NCBI GenBank assembly: GCA_902601345.1
Contig: CACKMK010000007.1
Coordinates: 1-47,578, forward strand
Direction of reading: 5' to 3'
Length of the DNA: 47,578 nucleotides
DNA from: an uncultured Candidatus Poseidoniales archaeon
Lineage (GTDB): Archaea; Thermoplasmatota; Poseidoniia; Poseidoniales; Thalassarchaeaceae
The position numbers were made by a program, and so were the translations under genes. Of this stretch, positions 34,323 through 42,242 are shown piece after piece (position 1 is the first letter of the stretch; each line of letters opens with the position of its first letter). Under the pieces are notes generated by a model. That model worked only from the letters and a program-made list of their open reading frames with translations. It was not told the origin of the DNA and searched no databases.

Positions 34323-35225
34323 CTACACTACGGTATTCTCTAGCACGCCAATCGACTCGATCTCACATCTGACAACGTCTCCGCTTTGAAGGAAAACATT
34401 CCCTTTTCTTCCCTTATCGGCATTGCCCGATGAGCCTCGCGGGCTAAATCCTGAGCCAGGGGGGGTGCCAGTGGCAATGATGTCCCCTGGGTAGAGTGTC
34501 ATAGCACTCGATAGGTACTCTATCTGTTCGTAGCAATTCCATATCATGTCATCAGTGTTGCTTGATTGCCTGATCTCTCCGTTGACATAGCACTCTATTT
34601 TCAGGTTGTGCGGCTCGGGTACTTCGTCCGAGGTGACGATCCACGGACCAATGGGGCCATGTGAGTTATGGGACTTTCCTATCATCAACTCAATCCTGTC
34701 TGGCATATTGTGCATCTGCCAGTCCCTCATGCTAACGTCGTTACAGACCATGTAACCGAATATGTAGCGAGAAGCTTCCCCTGCGTTGACTTTGTAGCAC
34801 TCCTCGCCGATGACAAACGCCAATTCAACCTCGTAATCAAGCATCATCGTAGAATCGGGCTTTATGATGTCCCCATTCGGAGAATTGATACAACTAACTT
34901 GCTTTGAGAACCACATCTGATTCCTCGGAGGGGTTATACCAGCGTCGACAGACTCTGCTCTGTGCTTTTGATAGTTCATTCCTATGGCTAGAAATTTGCC
35001 TGGGTTACTAATTGGAGAGAGGAGGGACACCTCAGATAATGGCAATGTGATGGTTTTATCCTTCATTTCCTGTAAAATTGCTCCTTCGTATTTCGGCCAA
35101 TCTGATATCAATTTCAGCATATCTGGGGGGATGTTAGTCCTTTCATTTGACAATTCGATAACGCCATTTCCAGACTTTACACCTAATGAGATTTCTCCAT
35201 CATGCCGGTATCTGAGTAGCCTCAT
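34323..35225 (-). CDS. Fumarylacetoacetate hydrolase (FAH) family protein
   Basis: FAH-fold enzymes hydrolyse, isomerise, hydrate or decarboxylate beta-dicarbonyl products of ring cleavage. The metal site is visible: DYEVELAFVIG near residue 138 gives two glutamates and VCNDVSMRDWQ near 167 an aspartate. IGMNYQKH near 82 and GDIIATGTPPGSG near 253 are family signatures. The best functional matches in kind are 2-hydroxyhepta-2,4-diene-1,7-dioate isomerases and relatives from meta pathways. From ATG 35225 it has 300 residues; the frame continues to 35285 but that part is AT-rich promoter sequence. First gene of the minus-strand operon with the CoA ligase and monooxygenase. Confidence 0.87.
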   Translation of the reverse strand: MRLLRYRHDGEISLGVKSGNGVIELSNERTNIPPDMLKLISDWPKYEGAILQEMKDKTITLPLSEVSLLSPISNPGKFLAIGMNYQKHRAESVDAGITPPRNQMWFSKQVSCINSPNGDIIKPDSTMMLDYEVELAFVIGEECYKVNAGEASRYIFGYMVCNDVSMRDWQMHNMPDRIELMIGKSHNSHGPIGPWIVTSDEVPEPHNLKIECYVNGEIRQSSNTDDMIWNCYEQIEYLSSAMTLYPGDIIATGTPPGSGFSPRGSSGNADKGRKGNVFLQSGDVVRCEIESIGVLENTVV

Positions 35226-35332
35226 GATTTCCCGTGCGATAACTAACTTATTATCAATATCAAAAATGGAAATAATATACATCACACTAAGAATTCAATT
35301 ATTTAGGGCCTGGACAGCGCAAGGTCCACATC

Positions 35333-36214
35333 CTAGCCTATCCTTTCTCCCATCCATGTCTTCAGGTCATCGCCTAAATCTTCTCGTTGTAATGCGTGAT
35401 CTATCTGTGATTTTAACCAAGACAAGGGATTTCCACTGTCGTACATGCTAAATCGGTCTAACTTCACTGCGTGCAAGCCTCCATTTTCGATTAAGTGATT
35501 TAGTACCTCAATAGATTGCAACTCCCCGAACTCTGAAAGAGGGTACATTTCCAGTATTTCCCCGGTATTTTCAGGGAAAATGTATCTACCACACAGTACG
35601 TATTCGCTCGGAGCAGACTCGATGTCTGGCTTCTCCACGATACTCTTCACCTTTTCATCAGAAATCTCGACCACCCCGTAATTGCTAATCTCCTCTCTTG
35701 CCACTGGGCAGGCGCCAACTACCGGCAATCCAGATTGTGAAAACACGGAAACCAATTCGCTAGATGCATCTGAAGCATAACTCGTCCCTGAATGAAGCGG
35801 TCCCCAGTGTTCCTCCAACAACAACATGTCTCCAAGGAGTACGAGAAAAGGCCCCTCGACAGACTCGATTGCAGTAGATATGGCATCTGCAACCCCTCCG
35901 GGCCTTTTCTGAATGTGGGGGATTATTTCCAATCCTTTCAAACCCAGTCTAAGTGACTCTCTCGGCAGATCTGGCCTAATCTCGCCACCGTGTTGTTCTT
36001 CGTCAGATATGAAATCACTGAGAAACTCGTGTTTCCTTTCGGAAAGTACTAGGTGAACCCTAGACACTCCGGCCTTGGCAACTTCCCAGATTAGATGATT
36101 GATGATAGGGGTATCTACGAGGGGCATGGTTTCCTTGGGAATGAAAAGACTAGCGGGTAGCATCCTAGTCCCGCTCCCTCCGGCAAGAATGACCGCATCT
36201 TCCACCTTCGCCAT
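35333..36214 (-). CDS. galU: UTP-glucose-1-phosphate uridylyltransferase type nucleotidyltransferase
   Basis: This is a GT-A fold sugar nucleotidyltransferase. The N-terminal signature is DAVILAGGSGTRMLPASLFIPKETMPLVD, with VILAGGSGTRMLP and the PKETMPLVD lysine; further motifs are RPGGVADAI near residue 107, the metal aspartate in LVLLGDML near 126, and the downstream SIVEKPD. These match GalU, which makes UDP-glucose, better than RmlA. ATG 36214 gives 293 residues; GTG 36226 would add four. A TTTATTG element about 30 nt upstream may be the TATA box. It opens the polysaccharide region. Other NTP/sugar specificities cannot be excluded. Confidence 0.82.
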   Translation of the reverse strand: MAKVEDAVILAGGSGTRMLPASLFIPKETMPLVDTPIINHLIWEVAKAGVSRVHLVLSERKHEFLSDFISDEEQHGGEIRPDLPRESLRLGLKGLEIIPHIQKRPGGVADAISTAIESVEGPFLVLLGDMLLLEEHWGPLHSGTSYASDASSELVSVFSQSGLPVVGACPVAREEISNYGVVEISDEKVKSIVEKPDIESAPSEYVLCGRYIFPENTGEILEMYPLSEFGELQSIEVLNHLIENGGLHAVKLDRFSMYDSGNPLSWLKSQIDHALQREDLGDDLKTWMGERIG

Positions 36215-36287
36215 GTTATTCGCCACACATCAGCCCCTTTCAATAAAGCGCCAAAACAGGAAGTATTCAATTCCATGAGGTGGTAAA

Positions 36288-37007
36288 GTGAAAAGCCCAA
36301 GGTACACGCCAAAGGCAATGGAACCGGTAACAGTCATTGTTCCGGTTAAGGACGAAGAAGTTGGGCTAAACTTCCTACTGGAGGATTACGGGCGGTCGAC
36401 TTTGAAAGATCTTTACGATATCCGGTTCTTGTTCGTCATCGACGTTAGAACCAGTGACTCTTCAAAGAAAATCGCATCAAAGTTTTCTGACAATATTATC
36501 GACCAACAAAAAACAACGGGAAAGGGCTCTGCCATGAGTCAGGCAATCGAAAAATGGAAGCTTAACCCAACTTCGAAGGTCGTTTTTCTGGATGCAGATG
36601 GATCTTACTCGTTTGAATCTGTAATTAGGATACTCGAGGCTCTGGAAAGTGGAGCTGATGTGGTTTCGGGCTCAAGATTCTTGTCCATGGGAGGCAGGCC
36701 AAGAGGCATGAGTAGGCTACATAATTTTGGAAATAGGGCCCTATCAAAGATTTCTAGCATACGAAACTCCAGAAGGATATCCGATCTCTGTACTGGACTC
36801 TGGGGATTCAATTCTGAGGCTTTGATGGCAATGGACATAAAATCCAGGGGTTTTGACTTAGAAGCCGAATTGGCGGGTCTGGCCAGGAGAAAAGGACTCG
36901 ATCACGTCGAAGTTCAGGTCGATTGGAGTCAGAGGAAGGGGGGGACCAGTAAATTGAGATCATTGACCGACGGACTAATCATTTTCCTCAGAATTATCAG
37001 GACATAG
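36288..37007 (+). CDS. Family 2 glycosyltransferase (dolichyl-phosphate sugar synthase-like)
   Basis: This is a soluble GT2 enzyme of 239 residues. VTVIVPVKDEEVGLNFLL near residue 13 is the nucleotide-binding strand. DVRTSDSSKKIA, TTGKGSAMSQAI near 75 and the DXD-like FLDADGSYSFE near 92 complete the active site; VVSGSRFL and GFDLEAELAGLARRKG follow. This layout is that of dolichyl-phosphate mannose/glucose synthases or polyprenyl-phosphate sugar transferases. No membrane helices are seen. GTG 36288 is preferred because GAGGTGG (about 36276-36282) lies just upstream; ATG 36318 is the alternative. Its 3' end overlaps the convergent acetyltransferase gene by 11 bases. Confidence 0.82.
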   Translation: MKSPRYTPKAMEPVTVIVPVKDEEVGLNFLLEDYGRSTLKDLYDIRFLFVIDVRTSDSSKKIASKFSDNIIDQQKTTGKGSAMSQAIEKWKLNPTSKVVFLDADGSYSFESVIRILEALESGADVVSGSRFLSMGGRPRGMSRLHNFGNRALSKISSIRNSRRISDLCTGLWGFNSEALMAMDIKSRGFDLEAELAGLARRKGLDHVEVQVDWSQRKGGTSKLRSLTDGLIIFLRIIRT

Positions 37008-37620
37008 CCCCAAAGTAACCTGTCACAGTCTCGTTTGGATTTATCATGGAATTCGGTCCAATCAACGCTCCGGGATTTGTTACTGAATTACAACCAATCT
37101 GACTCCCATCTCCTACTAGTGCACCCATCTTTCTCAGATTAGTTTGTACTCTTTCTCCGTTCAACAGTCTGACTGACACCAGTCCCCTATCATTTCTAAC
37201 ATTAGATATTTTCACCCCCGCACCAAGATTTACATTAGCTCCGATAATTGAGTCGCCAACATAGTTGAAGTGCGGAGCCTTCGCACCGGGAAGCAGAAGA
37301 GAATTCTTAATTTCGGAAGAATTTCCGACTACTGAATCGTTGCATATCCAACTCCCTCCCCTCAAGTAGGCACCATGTCTGATCACTACGTTCGGACCTA
37401 TGTAGCATGGCCCTTCAATCACAGCACTTTCTGCTACAATTGCATCGGGATGGATGAAAATCGAATCATCCCCTCGATTTATTGTTCGGATTTGCTCACT
37501 TAGTAAGGACCCATTATTGTGTCCAAGAATCTCCCAGGGTGAGTTTTCGTCATTCCATTTTGGAATTTTGACACCTACTAATCCATCCAAGCATGGAAAT
37601 ATGGTACGAAGTAATGTCAT
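36997..37620 (-). CDS. Left-handed beta-helix acetyltransferase, GlmU C-terminal-like, without pyrophosphorylase domain
   Basis: This 207-residue hexapeptide-repeat protein has a coil region (about residues 55-200) matching the GlmU acetyltransferase half: KAPHFNYVGDSIIGANVNLGAG corresponds to the acetyl-CoA/GlcN-1-P site block, followed by KMGALVGDGSQIGCN. The N-terminal uridylyltransferase domain of GlmU is absent, leaving a short variable N-terminus (LDGLVGVKIPKWNDENSPWEILG). Probably a GlcN-1-phosphate N-acetyltransferase acting after GlmS, which is divergent and adjacent. The GalU-like enzyme or one outside the window could supply the nucleotidyl transfer. An acetyltransferase for another amino sugar is possible. 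Confidence 0.75.
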   Translation of the reverse strand: MTLLRTIFPCLDGLVGVKIPKWNDENSPWEILGHNNGSLLSEQIRTINRGDDSIFIHPDAIVAESAVIEGPCYIGPNVVIRHGAYLRGGSWICNDSVVGNSSEIKNSLLLPGAKAPHFNYVGDSIIGANVNLGAGVKISNVRNDRGLVSVRLLNGERVQTNLRKMGALVGDGSQIGCNSVTNPGALIGPNSMINPNETVTGYFGAMS

Positions 37621-37720
37621 ATTCGTCGGAATGTGTTATTGGCGATAAACTGTTTTCCGTTAATTATCCTGGTCAATCATTTTCCAATAGATAACTTGTG
37701 GATAATTCCGGGGTGGTTTT

Positions 37721-37730
37721 GAAATATAAA
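37721..37730 (+). promoter_or_regulatory. TATA box for glmS
   Basis: GAAATATAAA is centred about 23 nt before the glmS ATG at 37749, consistent with a leaderless or near-leaderless transcript. The 128-base region shared with the divergent acetyltransferase gene is otherwise A/T-rich without an obvious repeat. Confidence 0.55.
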
Positions 37731-37748
37731 TGGCTTAGCGCGTAAAAC

Positions 37749-39569
37749 ATGTGCGGGATTTTTGGGTGCATTTCTGATGACGCCTCCGCAATAGTCCTGG
37801 AGGGCCTAAGAAAACTAGAGTACAGGGGGTACGACTCTGCCGGTCTAGCAGCGATTTTCCCTGAACATAAAGGTCCGATTCAGACCGAAAGGACCACTGG
37901 TTTCGTCTCCGATCTGGTCTCGAAGGCAAATGGCAGATTTAATGGAGCTGAGATTTCCATCGGTCACACTAGGTGGGCCACACATGGCGGTGTTACCGAT
38001 TCGAACGCGCACCCACACTCCAGCAACGATGGGGATATCACAATTGTACACAATGGAATAATCGAAAACGCCTCAGATCTTCTCGAGAGGGTGCAGAACC
38101 TAGGCTATTCTGTTTCTTCAGAAACTGATTCAGAGGTTATTGTACATCTCCTAGACCATGAAATAAAGACCCAGCCTTCTAAATCAAACCCCCTCGATGC
38201 GTTCACCAAGATAATCCAGATGCTGGAAGGATCCTGGGCTATCGCTGCAATAATGAATGGGATGGAGGGAATCCTCCTCGCCAGGAACGGTGCTCCTTTG
38301 ATTGCAGGCCGAGGGCACGATTGCGTTTGTGTATCCTCGGATGTACAACCATTCTATGGGACATGTTCTGAGGTAGCATACCTAAACGATGGGGACGTCT
38401 TCTTACTGACCGAAAACGGGATTACATCTACTGACTCGGCCATGGCCCCTGATTTCGAATTGTTGGAAGGGACTTACGAAGAACAGAACCCAGGCAGATT
38501 TGAACATATGATGATGAAGGAAATCTTCGATCAACCAATTTCACTATCCAACGCAATGAGCGGGAGAATTTCTGCAGACGGAATAAACATAGAATTGGGA
38601 GGTTTTACAATGTCGAGAAAAGAAATATCTTCTCTAGATAGGATAAACATCGTCGCATGCGGTTCAGCTTACTATGCATCTCTTGTCGGCGTGGATTTCC
38701 TCAGAAAATTCACGAATATAACGGTCGAAGCCTTTCGAGCCAGTGAATTCCCTGCTAAGTCGGTGTGCAGCAAAAGAACACTGACCATAGGAGTGAGTCA
38801 ATCGGGAGAGACTAAGGATACTTTGGATGCACTCCAGAAAGCAAAATTGTATGGTAGCAATATTTCTTCCATCTGCAATGTCATTGGCTCAACGATGTCA
38901 AGAATCACAGGAAACGGAGCATACCTACATGCAGGCCCTGAGTACGCGGTTGCATCCACTAAAGCCGTAAGCAACATGATAATTTCATTCGCACTTCTGG
39001 CACTATCTTTGTCAGAAAAACCTAGTCAAAATAACAAATTAATTTCTGAAATGAGAAGACTACCAAGCCGAGTTACTAAGCAACTTCTGGAAGACGACGG
39101 CTCAATCCAAAGGGCGGTAGAAGTAATTGCTGGTTCAAAATCAGCCATCTTCATCGGCAGGGGTATCTCCGCGCCTTTGACTCAGGAAGGGGCACTGAAA
39201 ATGATGGAGGTAGCATATCTCCCATGTGTAGCTTATCCGGGAGGAGAACTTAAGCACGGGCCCATTGCATTGATTGAAGACGGGACTCCAGTAATCGCAA
39301 TCGCCCCTACCGATAGTACTCTTTCACTGATGGAAACGAGCATCAGGGAATGTAAATCAAGAGGAGCCCGAATAATCTTGATTACGGATTCCGATGGGCA
39401 TCTGACAGAGATTGCGGACGTAGTCATATCCACACAGACAACACACCCAATGCTATCTCCGATAATCAATTTAATTCCCCTCCAGTTGCTGGCCTACCAC
39501 CTCGGAATATTCACTGGTAATAACGTGGACAGGCCGCGCAATCTAGCGAAGTCGGTCACTGTGGTTTGA
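37749..39569 (+). CDS. glmS: Glutamine--fructose-6-phosphate aminotransferase
   Basis: GlmS makes glucosamine-6-phosphate, the entry to UDP-GlcNAc. The N-terminal nucleophile amidotransferase begins MCGIFGC (Cys2), with EYRGYDSAG near residue 27, GHTRWATHGG near 75 and NGIIENASDL near 99. The two SIS domains follow: CGSAYYASLVG near 305, GVSQSGETKDTLDAL near 347 and the C-terminal ELKHGPIALIEDG near 495 and DRPRNLAKSVTV. The length of 606 is normal. Its stop region overlaps the convergent Nudix gene by 14 bases. Confidence 0.97.
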   Translation: MCGIFGCISDDASAIVLEGLRKLEYRGYDSAGLAAIFPEHKGPIQTERTTGFVSDLVSKANGRFNGAEISIGHTRWATHGGVTDSNAHPHSSNDGDITIVHNGIIENASDLLERVQNLGYSVSSETDSEVIVHLLDHEIKTQPSKSNPLDAFTKIIQMLEGSWAIAAIMNGMEGILLARNGAPLIAGRGHDCVCVSSDVQPFYGTCSEVAYLNDGDVFLLTENGITSTDSAMAPDFELLEGTYEEQNPGRFEHMMMKEIFDQPISLSNAMSGRISADGINIELGGFTMSRKEISSLDRINIVACGSAYYASLVGVDFLRKFTNITVEAFRASEFPAKSVCSKRTLTIGVSQSGETKDTLDALQKAKLYGSNISSICNVIGSTMSRITGNGAYLHAGPEYAVASTKAVSNMIISFALLALSLSEKPSQNNKLISEMRRLPSRVTKQLLEDDGSIQRAVEVIAGSKSAIFIGRGISAPLTQEGALKMMEVAYLPCVAYPGGELKHGPIALIEDGTPVIAIAPTDSTLSLMETSIRECKSRGARIILITDSDGHLTEIADVVISTQTTHPMLSPIINLIPLQLLAYHLGIFTGNNVDRPRNLAKSVTVV

Positions 39570-40050
39570 TTCCAAAATCACCGACGAAGAACTCCTTCGT
39601 CCTCTCATGCACCCTGGCGTCTTCGATAATTTCTTGAAGATTGAACCATCGATATTCTTTATGCTGGATTTGAGGTAGTTTTGCCAAATCCAATTCGCAG
39701 TCCTCGAGAACCATGGCGATTGAAACATAATGAGAACCAATCTCGTCAGAGAAAGCGGAATCATCATACATGTGCTCAAAGACTCCTTGGAATTCAGCAT
39801 CTTCTATCTCAACCGACAAACCCAACTCGTTATTGGCAACTCTTCGAAATGCAGCTCCGAGTTTTTCCATCCTCCTTATCCTGCCACCCGGTACAAACCA
39901 ATGGCCCATAGCAGGCCGATTCTCTCGATTACCGAGAAGAATGGCTCCGTCAGAGTTTCGAACCAGCAAATCGATTGAAACCAATGGAAGATGTGAAACG
40001 GAAGCAGTGAATTCTTTTTCTCCTATCATCGCTCCATCAGACATTTTCAC
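39556..40050 (-). CDS. gmm: Nudix hydrolase, GDP-mannose mannosyl hydrolase type
   Basis: This Nudix-fold protein has the altered box of the Gmm subfamily: GGRIRRMEKLGAAFRRVANNELG carries the first glutamate, but the usual REUxEE is RVANNE, as in GDP-mannose mannosyl hydrolases. The N-terminal LVSIDLLVRNSDGAILLGNRENRPAMGHWFVPGG is also typical of Gmm. It would release mannose and GDP from GDP-mannose and limit flux to the GDP-6-deoxy sugars made by its neighbours. Its start overlaps the stop of the ColD-type gene (ATGA), so it belongs to the fcl-colD-gmm operon. Confidence 0.82.
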   Translation of the reverse strand: MKMSDGAMIGEKEFTASVSHLPLVSIDLLVRNSDGAILLGNRENRPAMGHWFVPGGRIRRMEKLGAAFRRVANNELGLSVEIEDAEFQGVFEHMYDDSAFSDEIGSHYVSIAMVLEDCELDLAKLPQIQHKEYRWFNLQEIIEDARVHERTKEFFVGDFGIKPQ

Positions 40051-41210
40051 CCTTCCATGAATTCTCTGACCAGTTCCGATATCTTCTCGATATCGGCGGA
40101 GATATCATAGTGATGGTTGCCGAAGAAAAGCCCGTTATCATGCGCATGGTCAGCGACTTCAAGATTACCGTGTTTTTCGTGATCCATAATCTCAATAACA
40201 GGATTTCTAACAAAATTTCCCGCTACTATTGGCCTGACCTCTACTCCTGCCCCTTTCAGTAAAGAAACTAATTCGGCCCTATTTGCGCCATTTTCAATGA
40301 TCATTGAGAAGCCAAACCAACTTGATTCTCCAACTTCTTTCTGGATTCTGAGACCATTAATCCCAGAGAAACAACTCTGGAAGGCCCGAGCATTTCTCCT
40401 CCTGCCCTCAACTATGTTATCCAATTTCCTCAATTGTGACTGCCCTATCGCACCGGACATCTCCAATGGTCTGAGATTATATCCTGGGAGAATGAATCTA
40501 AATGACTCCATGAATTCATCATCAGATTTAGTTGTGATTAGATTGTCTTTCGGAAGCCCTCTTGTCCAACCGTGAGCCCTCATTGATATCATCAATTGGT
40601 ACAACTCTTCGCAGTCCGTCACGGTTATGCCGCCTTCCATCGTCGAAATGTGGTGACTGAAAAAAGAACTGAATGTTCCTGCGACACCAAAGGTTCCAGC
40701 ATACCTTTTCTCGAATTTAGCACCCATAGACTCGCAATTATCCTCAACAAGAATCAATGAGTTATTCTGGCAAATTTCCTGAAGTCTTTCGAAATTAATT
40801 GGGTTTCCGAGGAGATTTACTGCAAAGACCATCTTTGTCTTATCTGTAATTGCTCTTTCCAACTCATCCAAGTCCAAATTAAGCGTATCCCGATCGATGT
40901 CAACGAACTTCATCTTCAATCCGTATTGGTGTAGGGGGTAGTAGGTTGTCGACCAGGACACAGCTGGGACTATGACTTCGTCACCCACAGAGATGTGGTG
41001 CCGCTTAGAATGTATTAGGGCGGCAATTGCCAATAGATTTGCCGACGAACCAGAATTGGACATCACAGCGTAATTAGATCCGAAAAATTTAGCGAAATCA
41101 CTCTCGAATGCCTCGACTTCCGGACCCATAGTAAATCGATTAGATTCTATAACTCTCTGAATGGACTCATACTCCTCTTGGTCCCAAGAACTTGTGGCAA
41201 GAGGAAGCAT
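40047..41210 (-). CDS. colD: ColD-type GDP-4-keto-6-deoxymannose 3-dehydratase (His in place of PLP Lys)
   Basis: This is a DegT/DnrJ/EryC1-fold PLP enzyme of 387 residues. The position of the Schiff-base lysine is occupied by histidine: SFFSHHISTMEGG, with H186-H187. This is the hallmark of the 3-dehydratases ColD and E1 (RfbH) rather than sugar aminotransferases. ColD removes the C3 hydroxyl of GDP-4-keto-6-deoxymannose on the way to GDP-colitose. Blocks RAHGWTRGLP, LPGYNLRPLEMSGAIG, ESSWFGFSMII and NGLFFGNHHYD also fit ColD as I remember it, and the length matches ColD (about 388). ATG 41210 overlaps the upstream stop (TGATG); the frame runs to 41282 but that part is not homologous. Confidence 0.83.
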   Translation of the reverse strand: MLPLATSSWDQEEYESIQRVIESNRFTMGPEVEAFESDFAKFFGSNYAVMSNSGSSANLLAIAALIHSKRHHISVGDEVIVPAVSWSTTYYPLHQYGLKMKFVDIDRDTLNLDLDELERAITDKTKMVFAVNLLGNPINFERLQEICQNNSLILVEDNCESMGAKFEKRYAGTFGVAGTFSSFFSHHISTMEGGITVTDCEELYQLMISMRAHGWTRGLPKDNLITTKSDDEFMESFRFILPGYNLRPLEMSGAIGQSQLRKLDNIVEGRRRNARAFQSCFSGINGLRIQKEVGESSWFGFSMIIENGANRAELVSLLKGAGVEVRPIVAGNFVRNPVIEIMDHEKHGNLEVADHAHDNGLFFGNHHYDISADIEKISELVREFMEG

Positions 41211-42127
41211 CAAATCCACGCATCCAAGAAATAAGAATAAGTCTTCCCAATTGCTTCTCTCGTATCTGTCGGGGGGGACCAACCGAGACTTTTTTGTTTG
41301 CTGACATCCACCAACTTTTGCCTCATTCCAACGGGCTTGGATAGATCGAATTCAAAATTACCTAAGTATCCGATTTCTTCTGCAATCATCTGGTAATATT
41401 CCTTTACGGTGAAATCGAAACCTAATCCTACATTTACCTCCTGTGGTATAGAGCTATACTCAGAAAGTGCGAAACAGATGAAAACAGCTAGATCAGAAGC
41501 GTACATGAACTCTCTCCTGGCACTTCCATCGCCCCAAATTTTAATGCTGTCCTTTCCAGAATTCTTGTGTAAATGCATTCTATGAATTACTCCCGGAATG
41601 AGGTGCGCCTTTTTCAAATCAAAATCATCATATTTTCCAAACAGATTACATGGAATCATTGTTTTGAAATCAGTTCCGAATTGACTGTTTGAGTACTTAC
41701 ACAGTCTGGAAACAGCGATCTTTGCAATAGCATAACCCTCATTGGTCGGTTCTAATGGCCCGGATAGGATCGAGTCTTCTGTTAGCGGGTTCTCACCCTC
41801 TTTAGGATACATGCACGAACTTCCAAGATTGATAAACTTCTCAACACCATTTTCGAGACAGGAATTTACGATATTCGAACCCATAAAGATATTCTGTAGT
41901 GCGAAATCATACGGGCGTTCGATATTCGCATGAATGCCTCCGACCAGTCCAGCACAGTGAATTACTGCATCCGGCTTCAGGCGTGAAAAAAAACTAGCGA
42001 CCTCATCCTGTTTAGTCAAGTCAAGCTCCTCCTGTTTGGGAGAGATAGTTTCAATTCCTAATGAATTCAGTTTTTCCCTCAAATTGCTTCCAACCATACC
42101 GGAACCCCCGGTAACAAGAACCTTCAT
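41210..42127 (-). CDS. fcl: GDP-L-fucose synthase / GDP-L-colitose synthase-like epimerase-reductase
   Basis: This short-chain reductase-type NAD(P) enzyme has GGSGMVGSNL at residue 7, the catalytic serine in LGSSCMYPKEG near 106 (with the adjacent cysteine used for epimerisation), the YxxxK pair in EGYAIAKIAVSRL near 135, and the histidine in KKAHLIPGVIHR near 178. These are the catalytic residues of WcaG, which epimerises C3/C5 and reduces C4 of GDP-4-keto-6-deoxymannose. Because its stop overlaps the ColD-type gene, it may instead (or also) act as ColC, turning the 3-deoxy intermediate into GDP-L-colitose. Sequence alone leans to fucose synthase. The length of 305 is normal. Confidence 0.82.
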   Translation of the reverse strand: MKVLVTGGSGMVGSNLREKLNSLGIETISPKQEELDLTKQDEVASFFSRLKPDAVIHCAGLVGGIHANIERPYDFALQNIFMGSNIVNSCLENGVEKFINLGSSCMYPKEGENPLTEDSILSGPLEPTNEGYAIAKIAVSRLCKYSNSQFGTDFKTMIPCNLFGKYDDFDLKKAHLIPGVIHRMHLHKNSGKDSIKIWGDGSARREFMYASDLAVFICFALSEYSSIPQEVNVGLGFDFTVKEYYQMIAEEIGYLGNFEFDLSKPVGMRQKLVDVSKQKSLGWSPPTDTREAIGKTYSYFLDAWI

Positions 42128-42208
42128 TCTGACACCTGTATATTGCGGTCGATGTTTCCGTATTTGTCTTTATTCGTATTAGAAAAATCAATTTCACTAT
42201 CATTGGTG

Positions 42209-42219
42209 TTATTATACTG
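42209..42219 (+). promoter_or_regulatory. Putative TATA box for gmd
   Basis: TTATTATACTG lies about 29 nt before the gmd ATG at 42243. It sits in the 115-base A/T-rich region between the divergent fcl and gmd genes, so this region likely holds promoters for both directions of the GDP-sugar pathway. Confidence 0.45.
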
Positions 42220-42242
42220 AACTATTACCGGGGTTTGAAACT

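Noticed and set aside
41211-41282. 24-residue N-terminal extension of the ColD-type protein
   Set aside because: It lies entirely within the fcl coding sequence; ATG 41210 overlaps the fcl stop as TGATG and gives the family's usual N-terminus and length.
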